Assembly (NCBI GenBank): GCA_028818995.1
Contig: JAPPMR010000058.1
Coordinates: 1 to 6,746, forward strand
Source of the DNA: Candidatus Poribacteria bacterium
GTDB taxonomy: Bacteria > Poribacteria > WGA-4E > WGA-3G
Direction: 5' to 3'
Length of the DNA: 6,746 nucleotides
The position numbers and the translations under genes were made by a program. Shown in pieces: positions 1-5,264 of this stretch (the stretch's first letter is position 1; every line of letters begins with the position of its first letter). Under the pieces are notes generated by a model. That model did no database searches. It was not told the DNA's origin and saw nothing but the letters and a program-made list of their open reading frames with translations.

Positions 1-50
1 AAGTGTAAATGGAAGCACGATTCGGACAGCGTTTACAAATTGCATTTTCT

Positions 51-90
51 CCTTCTACTAACACTGACTTCCTGCAAGGAAGTTAGAAGG
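51..90 (+). promoter_or_regulatory. Possible SD-overlapping hairpin in the leader of the first gene
   Basis: Bases 64-73 (CTGACTTCCT) can pair with 77-86 (AGGAAGTTAG) through ten pairs, one of them G-U, around a 3-nt loop. CCTT at 51-54 can then pair with AAGG at 87-90 on the outside. The right arm covers part of the purine-rich Shine-Dalgarno tract at 85-95, so folding could limit translation of the first gene. This is read by eye and no folding energy was computed. A short frame 9-86 (ATG to TAG, 25 codons) runs through the hairpin, and its translation would unfold it. Confidence 0.35.
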
Positions 91-95
91 AAGGA
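85..95 (+). promoter_or_regulatory. Ribosome binding site that decides the first gene's start
   Basis: The tract AGAAGGAAGGA lies 1 nt before ATG 97 and 7 nt before ATG 103. Its upstream half (AAGG, 87-90) is spaced 6 nt from ATG 97; its downstream half (AAGGA, 91-95) is spaced 7 nt from ATG 103. Either ATG is possible. The TTG at 40 in the same frame has no such site. Confidence 0.7.
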
Positions 96-96
96 A

Positions 97-636
97 ATGA
101 GAATGTCAAACACATTAACGTGGGATTTTAAGCCCATCCAACTACCGAAAGTGAACTCAAATTTGCTTTCAGTCATTAGCATAATTTTGCTATGCACAAT
201 GGTTTTTCTGACAGGATCTGCCATCGCTGATCATTGTACAAAATACGAAATCTATCTTTGGGCAGCTGAAGGCACTTTAGTTGCAGCATCCATTGGGTGG
301 TTTGTCGCAAAGAACGCACTTAAAGCAGCCATTTTATCCTGGAATCCTGCGGCTATTGCAACGGCTGCAGCAGTATTAGCAGCTGCAAAATTAACAGTGA
401 TTGCTGCAGGAGCTGCTGTTTTTGCAGCTCTGGAAGCCTTAGAAAATTGCGAGAGTGAACATCAATCTGTAGCCGAGGCACCAGAACCGCAACCTACACC
501 AGAACCGCAACCTACACCTCCGAACGGGGGCAGTTGTGACGATGGAAGTCCGGAACCAGAACCAGAACCGGAACCTACACCTCCGGGACCTCCACCTCCG
601 GACGGGGGCAGTTGTGACGATGGAAGTGGAAGTTAA
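97..636 (+). CDS. Exported Ala-rich protein with Pro/Glu tail and duplicated GGSCDDGS blocks
   Basis: Function is not recognised. Numbered from ATG 97 the product has 179 residues; ATG 103 is an equally good start. A hydrophobic stretch at about 22-43 ends in GSAIA-DH, a plausible signal peptidase I site after Ala44. A strongly alanine-rich hydrophobic region follows (about 56-116, including WNPAAIATAAAVLAAAKL), probably one or two membrane-associated helices. From about 125 to the end the chain is low complexity: PEPQPT twice, then GGSCDDGS, then a PEPEPEPEPTPPGPPPP spacer and GGSCDDGS again. Cys47, Cys118, Cys147 and Cys173 could form disulphides outside the cell. The layout suggests a secreted or surface-tethered protein with an extended tail. 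The Ala-rich core loosely recalls hydrophobic bacteriocins, but no processing or immunity gene is visible, so I do not call it one. There is no N-x-S/T sequon in the sequence. The frame is open back to base 1, so a longer form cannot be formally excluded, but the Shine-Dalgarno tract argues for the ATGs. Confidence 0.75.
   Translation: MRMSNTLTWDFKPIQLPKVNSNLLSVISIILLCTMVFLTGSAIADHCTKYEIYLWAAEGTLVAASIGWFVAKNALKAAILSWNPAAIATAAAVLAAAKLTVIAAGAAVFAALEALENCESEHQSVAEAPEPQPTPEPQPTPPNGGSCDDGSPEPEPEPEPTPPGPPPPDGGSCDDGSGS
481..516 (+). repeat. Tandem 18-bp duplication encoding PEPQPT twice
   Basis: CCAGAACCGCAACCTACA at 481-498 is repeated exactly at 499-516, in frame. It encodes two hexapeptides of the Pro/Glu tail. 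Exact identity at the DNA level points to a recent duplication or slippage event. Confidence 0.9.
524..627 (+). repeat. Two identical 26-bp direct repeats encoding the GGSCDDGS block
   Basis: The 26 bases at 524-549 recur without change at 602-627, a period of 78 bp (26 codons), so both copies are read in the same frame. Each encodes a Cys-Asp-Asp block flanked by Gly and Ser. The segment between them encodes a Pro/Glu spacer related to the PEPQPT repeats, so the tail appears to have grown by duplication of a spacer-plus-Cys-block unit. Confidence 0.9.
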
Positions 637-694
637 GGTTTTGTTAGTAACTTATGCACAGGTTGTTTATAAATAACGATTACGAAGAATAAAC

Positions 695-730
695 GCATGC
701 CTTCTTAAACCTTAAACACAGAAGGCATGC
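695..730 (+). other. Perfect 11-bp inverted repeat (stem-loop) between the first and second genes
   Basis: GCATGCCTTCT (695-705) is the exact reverse complement of AGAAGGCATGC (720-730), with a 14-nt AT-rich loop. It lies 58 nt after the first stop codon and 30 nt before the next start. No T-run follows on the plus strand, so it is not a classic intrinsic terminator. A transcript-end or processing hairpin, or a protein-binding operator, remains possible. The loop sequence TAAACCTTAAAC is itself partly repetitive. Confidence 0.6.
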
Positions 731-747
731 ATCCTAAACTTAGAAAT

Positions 748-755
748 AGAAGGAG
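748..755 (+). promoter_or_regulatory. Ribosome binding site that sets a GTG start
   Basis: AGAAGGAG lies 5 nt before GTG 761. The overlapping ATG at 759 is followed directly by TGA and cannot start a gene, so GTG 761 is the start chosen for the 85-residue protein. Confidence 0.75.
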
Positions 756-760
756 CGAAT

Positions 761-1018
761 GTGAACAACCAAGAATCTCTATACGAAAAAGAATTTAAAA
801 GGTCTATCCTTTTGGCGATGATATTAATAATATTTTCAGTGATTATTTCAAGTTTAGTAATTCTACTGAGTACCAAATATTTACAGGAATCACATGATCA
901 GAATTCCAATCCTGTCCTGGAAGATACAATAACGCCACCTGAAACGGATACTATCATTATACACTCCGCTGATGAACAAGACCATGTTTTGCCCGCAAAT
1001 CCAAAACAGAGTGAATAG
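761..1018 (+). CDS. Small single-helix membrane protein
   Basis: The product is 85 residues long and of unknown function. Charged residues (EKEFKR) precede one strongly hydrophobic helix at about 16-40 (ILLAMILIIFSVIISSLVIL). An acidic, Thr/Pro-containing tail follows, probably outside the membrane given the positive charge on the N-terminal side. GTG 761 is used as start because AGAAGGAG is 5 nt upstream. It has the same gross plan (short N-terminus, one helix, polar tail) as the two proteins downstream, without obvious sequence similarity to them. It ends at TAG 1016-1018, but the same frame continues beyond with only one more stop until 1147, so the visible protein may be a truncated form of a protein of about 128 residues. 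Cysteines and sequons are absent. Confidence 0.65.
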   Translation: MNNQESLYEKEFKRSILLAMILIIFSVIISSLVILLSTKYLQESHDQNSNPVLEDTITPPETDTIIIHSADEQDHVLPANPKQSE

Positions 1019-1147
1019 AAGATCGAAGAAGACACTCTTGTTTCTCCTCAGCAATTAGAGTGAAGACCAAACGATCCTGAATTGCACCAAAGCTTTTCTC
1101 ACTATGATGTATTTCTTTATAAAGAAGTGCACTCGATTCAAACTTAA
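1019..1147 (+). pseudogene. Possible decayed C-terminal extension of the 761-1018 gene
   Basis: Reading on in the frame of the preceding gene gives 14 sense codons (KIEEDTLVSPQQLE), TGA at 1061-1063, 27 sense codons (beginning RPNDPELHQSF, ending KEVHSIQT) and TAA at 1145-1147, directly before the AAAAGGAG of the next gene. The residues look like an ordinary soluble acidic tail, and each of the two stops is one substitution away from a sense codon. Against this, an open stretch this short can arise by chance and the opposite strand is also open here. If not a remnant, the 141 bp at 1019-1159 is a plain intergenic region holding the palindrome at 1113-1126 and a weak promoter-like TTGCAC (1082-1087), 15 nt, TATGAT (1103-1108). 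Confidence 0.3.
1113..1126 (+). promoter_or_regulatory. 14-bp perfect palindrome upstream of the third gene
   Basis: TTCTTTATAAAGAA reads the same on both strands and lies 33 nt before ATG 1160, just downstream of a -10-like TATGAT (1103-1108). It could be an operator for a dimeric regulator. AT-rich palindromes of this size also occur by chance, so the call is weak. Confidence 0.25.
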
Positions 1148-1159
1148 AAGGAGAAGAAA

Positions 1160-1789
1160 ATGAAAAAGTATCGTGTTCTAACATATTTGATTTTTGGATT
1201 ATTAGGAGCAACCATCTTTTGGTATTTTGGCCATTATCGTCCTGCACAGAAAATACTGAAGGCTGAACCGGTCAAGAAGTATAATACAGTTACACCGATA
1301 AAACCGAAAACTCAACCTTCTAAAACACTCGGTCCTATCACATCGCACAGCTCTGAGGAAGATACATTAGAAGCAGACGCGCCTGCAGATCAGAGTAGAA
1401 ACACATCAGTTTCCCAAGGGAAAGACCAACAAGAGAAAGAGGGAGCAGAGCACAAGCATCTCCAGTCTAAAGAAGAACAAGAGGCACCAAAGAAACTGAA
1501 AGCCGAAGCAGACGAGGCTCTGCAACTTGTTCAGCAAACCCAGAAAGAAAGTATCGAGTTGATGCGTGAAGCAATGCCAATAGTTGTAAATCATCTAAAC
1601 ACACTGTCACAAGACGAACAACGTGAATTGTTGCAGCAAACCAAAACAGCAATGGCCAATCAAATTTCACAGTACCCTCCAGAACTTCAACCTCTAATAG
1701 ACGATTTTAATATTCTTGAAGAGGGTTGGAAGATGTATTTAGACATGCTTGCAGAGTATGGGTACACACCACCAAAAGGAATTGAATGA
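1160..1789 (+). CDS. Bitopic membrane protein with disordered stalk and helical C-terminal region
   Basis: The product is 209 residues long; I do not recognise the family. AAGGAG lies 6 nt before ATG 1160. MKKYR precedes a hydrophobic anchor at about 7-24, which is followed directly by a positively charged juxtamembrane segment (RPAQKILKAEPVKK). Residues about 42-110 are rich in Pro, Ser, Glu, Gln and Lys and look disordered. Residues about 110-170 are heptad-like and Gln/Glu-rich, probably helical or coiled coil (LQLVQQTQKESIELMREAM). The end, about 183-209, is more structured (EEGWKMYLDMLAEYGYTPP). One canonical N-glycosylation sequon, Asn81-Thr-Ser83, falls in the disordered stalk. It lacks the Asp/Glu at -2 that Campylobacter PglB requires but fits the relaxed sequon used by archaeal and eukaryotic enzymes. 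The gene overlaps the next by 4 bp (ATGA), so the two are probably translated together and may act as a pair. Topology is uncertain; the stalk may be inside or outside. Confidence 0.75.
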   Translation: MKKYRVLTYLIFGLLGATIFWYFGHYRPAQKILKAEPVKKYNTVTPIKPKTQPSKTLGPITSHSSEEDTLEADAPADQSRNTSVSQGKDQQEKEGAEHKHLQSKEEQEAPKKLKAEADEALQLVQQTQKESIELMREAMPIVVNHLNTLSQDEQRELLQQTKTAMANQISQYPPELQPLIDDFNILEEGWKMYLDMLAEYGYTPPKGIE

Positions 1790-2154
1790 TGAAAGATACT
1801 TATTTTTTATATTGTGTTGCTATACTCGCTATTGTTGGTGTCCTCATTTGTTTTATTGGGTATGCAAAGTATACTCATAAGGAGGTACCGGTTGTCACAA
1901 CTACAGTAAAGAAAAAAGACTGTGTATGTTGTGAGGAGAAAAATGGGGAGATTGTGAAGACGATTCGACAAAACCGAGAAAAAATGATCGTATACAAAAA
2001 ACGGTATACTCAGGCGACCGACATCATAACGCAGTATGGACTTGAAGAGGGGCTTCGTAAACTCAAACAATCAGATCCGGAGATTGCTGCACAGTTTGAA
2101 CGTTTCCTTGTAGAACATCCCGCGGGTAGGAAAAATGATCGATCATCTCCTTAG
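1786..2154 (+). CDS. Small membrane protein with a Cys-x-Cys-Cys motif
   Basis: The product is 122 residues long and of unknown function. ATG 1786 overlaps the upstream stop codon; ATG 1789 in the same frame is an alternative. AAAAGGA at 1774-1780, inside the upstream gene, serves either start. One hydrophobic helix spans about 6-26 (YFLYCVAILAIVGVLICFIG). A Val/Thr linker and a lysine patch follow, then Cys46-Val-Cys48-Cys49 followed by acidic residues. Residues about 60-112 are charged and helical (EEGLRKLKQSDPEIAAQFERF). The clustered cysteines just after the helix could bind a metal or form disulphides or inter-subunit links. Overlap with the 209-residue gene implies coupled translation and similar dosage. 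The hydrophobic helix plus polar tail matches the plan of its two neighbours upstream. A perfect 12-bp palindrome (ATGATCGATCAT, 2135-2146) sits at the end of the gene. Confidence 0.75.
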   Translation: MMKDTYFLYCVAILAIVGVLICFIGYAKYTHKEVPVVTTTVKKKDCVCCEEKNGEIVKTIRQNREKMIVYKKRYTQATDIITQYGLEEGLRKLKQSDPEIAAQFERFLVEHPAGRKNDRSSP

Positions 2155-2220
2155 GTCCTAACAGATTGCAAAGGCAGCTGAACATTCCAAAAGACACACC
2201 TATTGTAAAAATAAATTAGG

Positions 2221-4632
2221 ATGCAATTACCTGATTATCTTCGGAAAATCCTCATCTGTGTGCTACTTTTATGTCTGATGTCTATCACTTTTTGGATACG
2301 TATCCAAGGCGTAGAACATCTCCCAGCAGGACACTTTACTGAAAATGACGCTTTCCTTTACCAATGGATGGGAGATAAAATCGCTGAACAAGGTGCCCTT
2401 CCGCCACGCGATACGCACCGCTGGCTTCCTCTCGGCAGAGACAACGGTCAACTGCTACCACTCTATTCTTACACCATCGCCTATACGCATAAAGCATTAG
2501 CATGGATATTTCCTACACTCACGCGGTATCATATTCAACTCTACATCACCGCCATCTGTTTTACTTTAGGGCTTGGTGTACTATTTCTTGTCCTTGTCCG
2601 TAGTCAAGGTCTGCTGTTTGCGTCCATTGTTAGCGTGCTATTGGCAACGTTACCGGGAAGTGTAGAACGTAGTGCTGCAGGCTTTGGCGATCGCGATGCA
2701 TGGTGCTGGATGCTTGGCGTACTTGCTGTCGCCGTCTATCTGTGGAAAGAACAGTTACCATTAAACCCCTCTGTCAAGGGGGTAAAGGGGGTTGCTGAAA
2801 AGGAAGGTAAAGGGATTCGTAATTGGTACAGATACCTCGCTACCGCGCTTGCCGGATTTATCGTCTTTTTGGGCGGACTCTCATGGGAAAGTTTCGGACT
2901 TTTTGTTTTAATTATCCTCTGTGCAGAACTCTGGAAATTCTGCACCACAGAGACAGAATCTCACCTAAAAGAATATCTAATATGGATACTCATGTTCGTT
3001 CCGGGACTCTATCTTCTCAGCCCTGCCTATCGGAGTGGATATACTTATGCAACGCATCTGGCCGCCCTCACGCTTGCTCCACCGATTGCAGTTTTCATCA
3101 TGCGTGCACTGAGATACCTACTGCTGAAGTATTACCCACCGTTACGTCCGCATGCACGGAAACTCGCGGGTGGACTCACCCTGCTCAGTTTTGGAATAGG
3201 AATCGGTTATATCTTGTTGCAATCCGGGACATTTGAGAATACCGCGTTCATCTTCCGAGAAAACCGACTTATGAAGGCCATGACAGTACTTGTTGATCCG
3301 AACTTTGGATATTGGCCCGGTAGGTACGGCACTGTATTTATGTTGGGTAGTCTTGGCTTAATACTTGGGAGTTTGTACATCTGGAAACAGAACGGGATTC
3401 CTCTTGCCATAGCCCTCACACTTTTCACCGCAACAACATTTTTCCGATGGCCTCTGAGTGAGGCAATTGGGGAGGGCAGCTGCGATACACTCTTTCTCAT
3501 TTCATTGGGACTCACGGCTATCACTCTGGCAATTGCATGTTTGCGAAAAGAAACAGCGAAAAATGAATTGGTAACAGTTATAATGCTTGTATGGTTTGTG
3601 TTGTGGGTGGCACTTTCACGTGGTGCAAAACGTTATGATTTCTTTATAGGTGTCCCGCTTGCTTACGGTACCGCATGGCTCTTGTGGCAGTTGCCATCAA
3701 CACTCACACAACAATTCAAAAAACCGCAGTGGATACCCGCTACAATTGCAATTGCCGTGCTAATACCTGTTCTTTTTTGGACTCCCCTCGGTGGGCATGC
3801 AAACAGCGCAGTTCCCTCTGCCGCTTACTGGCGAAAACCGCTCCCCGGAACAGGAGATATCGCACAAGCACTCAACTGGATAAAAACTTCGCTTCCACAA
3901 GATACTGTCATAGCAGCAAACTGGAGTTATGGCAGCAGACTTAACGTTTTTGGCGGTGTGAAAACCATAACCGATCAGGATACGTTTCTCCCACACTGGA
4001 TACACCTCTATTACCGCCACGTCTATTGCGCACAAGACGTACGAGAGGCACTTGAATTTCTCAAAACGCACGGCGCAACACATCTCATGTTAAGAGAATG
4101 GGGACTGATTGACCGTGCCTCTACCTATTCTTATATCGGCAGTGATGAAAACAGTGATAAAAGATTCGGATTCACCCGCCTTGTTCAGCTTGGATACAAA
4201 CGTCTATCAAAGATAGAGCAGACACCTTTTCTTTACGTTGAAGAACCTGATATAACGTCACCACCTGATTTTATAACGGCACGTCTGAAAGAAGGAGGGA
4301 CAGCGCGACTCCCGTATGTAGCATTCAAAGGCACTAAACGTCATATCTACAAAACCTCAATTGACGACAATCCACACGGAAACGTCATCCTTTATTACGA
4401 TGAAAAGGGGGGACTTGAAAAAGCCTTCTACATTTCTAATCTCGGTTGGCAAAGTCTTGCTGTTCGTCTCTACTTCCTCGGGGACTTCTCCGACATCTTT
4501 GTCCCTATCTATCCTACAAATGGTGAAGATACCGCCCCTCTCAAGATTTGGGAAATTCATTATCCGCCTGATATAGAAACCGATGACAAATATCTTGCTA
4601 TAGAGCCAACAAACGAACAAGCAAAAAAATAG
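2221..4632 (+). CDS. STT3/PglB/AglB-like oligosaccharyltransferase with an atypical NWSYG motif
   Basis: This is an 803-residue integral membrane protein of the STT3/GT66 type. The family transfers lipid-linked oligosaccharide to Asn on the outer face of the membrane. About 13 hydrophobic segments fill residues 7-520, and a soluble C-terminal domain follows. Landmarks match C. lari PglB: first DxD-like motif Glu41-Asn-Asp43; Arg150, seven residues before Asp157-Arg-Asp159 (PglB R147 and D154-x-D156); Ser-Glu414 as the external-loop glutamate (PglB E319); and Arg471 in RYDFFIGVP (PglB R375). E414-R471 is 57 residues apart, against 56 in PglB. The WWDYG site that reads the sequon +2 Ser/Thr is here Asn567-Trp-Ser-Tyr-Gly571; the downstream GGVKTITDQDTF and HWIHL pattern supports this alignment. 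EALEFLKTHGATHLML resembles the conserved segment after WWDYG in archaeal and eukaryotic homologues. About 120 further residues (680-803) are of unknown role. The start is ATG 2221: an in-frame TAA at 2212-2214 blocks extension. Its Shine-Dalgarno is poor (AGG directly adjacent), suggesting modest translation. Residues about 182-200 come from an inserted repeat. The stop codon abuts the methyltransferase start. Confidence 0.88.
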   Translation: MQLPDYLRKILICVLLLCLMSITFWIRIQGVEHLPAGHFTENDAFLYQWMGDKIAEQGALPPRDTHRWLPLGRDNGQLLPLYSYTIAYTHKALAWIFPTLTRYHIQLYITAICFTLGLGVLFLVLVRSQGLLFASIVSVLLATLPGSVERSAAGFGDRDAWCWMLGVLAVAVYLWKEQLPLNPSVKGVKGVAEKEGKGIRNWYRYLATALAGFIVFLGGLSWESFGLFVLIILCAELWKFCTTETESHLKEYLIWILMFVPGLYLLSPAYRSGYTYATHLAALTLAPPIAVFIMRALRYLLLKYYPPLRPHARKLAGGLTLLSFGIGIGYILLQSGTFENTAFIFRENRLMKAMTVLVDPNFGYWPGRYGTVFMLGSLGLILGSLYIWKQNGIPLAIALTLFTATTFFRWPLSEAIGEGSCDTLFLISLGLTAITLAIACLRKETAKNELVTVIMLVWFVLWVALSRGAKRYDFFIGVPLAYGTAWLLWQLPSTLTQQFKKPQWIPATIAIAVLIPVLFWTPLGGHANSAVPSAAYWRKPLPGTGDIAQALNWIKTSLPQDTVIAANWSYGSRLNVFGGVKTITDQDTFLPHWIHLYYRHVYCAQDVREALEFLKTHGATHLMLREWGLIDRASTYSYIGSDENSDKRFGFTRLVQLGYKRLSKIEQTPFLYVEEPDITSPPDFITARLKEGGTARLPYVAFKGTKRHIYKTSIDDNPHGNVILYYDEKGGLEKAFYISNLGWQSLAVRLYFLGDFSDIFVPIYPTNGEDTAPLKIWEIHYPPDIETDDKYLAIEPTNEQAKK
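2761..2793 (+). repeat. G-run inverted-repeat element inserted in frame in the oligosaccharyltransferase gene
   Basis: AACCCC at 2764-2769 can pair with GGGGTT at 2788-2793, and alternatively CCCCT (2766-2770) with AGGGG (2777-2781) around a 6-nt loop. The run pattern CCCC, AAGGGGG, TAAAGGGGG resembles short dispersed palindromic repeats common in cyanobacteria and some uncultured bacterial genomes. It encodes NPSVKGVKGV within a predicted cytoplasmic loop between membrane helices, so an insertion would be tolerated. The following purine-rich stretch to about 2817 (AEKEGKGI) may belong to the same event. Dispersal elsewhere in the genome cannot be seen from this window. Confidence 0.55.
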
Positions 4633-5244
4633 ATGGCAAACTCTATTACCCGATTTCTCAAAAACAGAAAGTATCAACAAGGCGATCAGTATCCAAGAAA
4701 ACCCTTGGATTCCTTCCTTGAATATCTCCGATTTACGAAAGTAGAACCGTACATTCCGATAGGTGCACGTCTCTTGGACATTGGGACTGGAGACGGCAAC
4801 TTTTTACGTTATCTCAATGGACATCTGCAGGCGGCTATAGGGATTGACTCACATCTCACACAAACTGTGAAATTTGGGACGTGTCGTCTTATACCTGGAT
4901 ATTTCCCTTATGACTTTGTTAAAGATGAAACCTTTGATGTCATCACGATGTTGGCAACTGTTGAGCATATCCCGATGAATGCCCTCCCATCAGTTGCAGA
5001 TGCATGTTGGAAATATCTAAAGCCCAGCGGACAAGTCATTATCACAGTGCAACACCCACGCGTTGAGAGACTCCTTGACTTGCTAAAAGTTGTTGGAATC
5101 GTTGAAGGATTCTCAATACATGAGCATTACGGGTTTAATCCAGAGTGTCTTCCAAATATTTTCAATCAGTGGAATCTAATAAAATGGGAACGTTGGGGAT
5201 TCGGATGCAATAACCTATTCATATTTGAAAAACCCTTATGGTAA
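4633..5244 (+). CDS. Class I SAM-dependent methyltransferase
   Basis: The product is 203 residues of the Methyltransf_11/23 type. Motif I is RLLDIGTGDGNFL (about 46-58, with Gly51, Gly53 and Gly55), which holds the SAM nucleotide loop. Asp72 in IGID is the likely ribose-binding acidic residue. FDVITMLATVEHI (101-113) is the motif IV region, and LKPSGQVIITVQHP (129-142) is the strand after motif IV, so the core fold is complete. The C-terminal part (about 155-203, Trp- and Phe-rich) probably shapes the substrate pocket and does not identify the substrate. ATG 4633 follows the TAG of the oligosaccharyltransferase with no gap and without a clear Shine-Dalgarno, so reinitiation after the upstream stop is likely. 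No in-frame ATG follows until residue 106. The tight pairing suggests it methylates a sugar, lipid carrier or acceptor in the same pathway, as AglP does in Haloferax; this is inference from context only. Confidence 0.85.
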   Translation: MANSITRFLKNRKYQQGDQYPRKPLDSFLEYLRFTKVEPYIPIGARLLDIGTGDGNFLRYLNGHLQAAIGIDSHLTQTVKFGTCRLIPGYFPYDFVKDETFDVITMLATVEHIPMNALPSVADACWKYLKPSGQVIITVQHPRVERLLDLLKVVGIVEGFSIHEHYGFNPECLPNIFNQWNLIKWERWGFGCNNLFIFEKPLW

Positions 5245-5264
5245 GATATATAATTATTGATACA

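Noticed and set aside
40..96. TTG 40 as the start of the first gene (adding 19 residues with a short hydrophobic run and a Cys)
   Set aside because: There is no Shine-Dalgarno before it, while AGAAGGAAGGA sits just before ATG 97 and ATG 103, and the signal peptide lies after those ATGs.
97..636. Circular or unmodified bacteriocin for the Ala-rich protein
   Set aside because: No immunity, maturation or export genes are adjacent, and the Pro/Glu Cys-containing tail does not fit known bacteriocin precursors.
637..680. Promoter TTGTTA (641-646) with TATAAA (668-673)
   Set aside because: The 21-nt spacer is too long for a sigma70-type promoter and the -35 match is weak.
957..1247. 96-codon minus-strand frame across the gap between the second and third genes
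   Set aside because: It overlaps the starts and ends of two better-supported plus-strand genes, I see no clear ribosome binding site for it, and its residues show no recognisable pattern.
1879..1894. AAGGAGG followed by TTG 1892 inside the 122-residue gene, as an internal start
   Set aside because: The TTG is out of frame with the gene and opens no sensible product; the match is probably incidental to codons for Lys and Glu.
2135..2161. 12-bp palindrome ATGATCGATCAT followed by TTAGG-T-CCTAA at the end of the 122-residue gene, as a terminator
   Set aside because: Both are short, one is inside the coding region, and no T-run follows; they fit chance or weak structure better.
2823..3236. 137-codon plus-strand frame inside the oligosaccharyltransferase gene
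   Set aside because: It is a shadow of the +1-shifted frame of a gene with intact motifs throughout; no frameshift is indicated.
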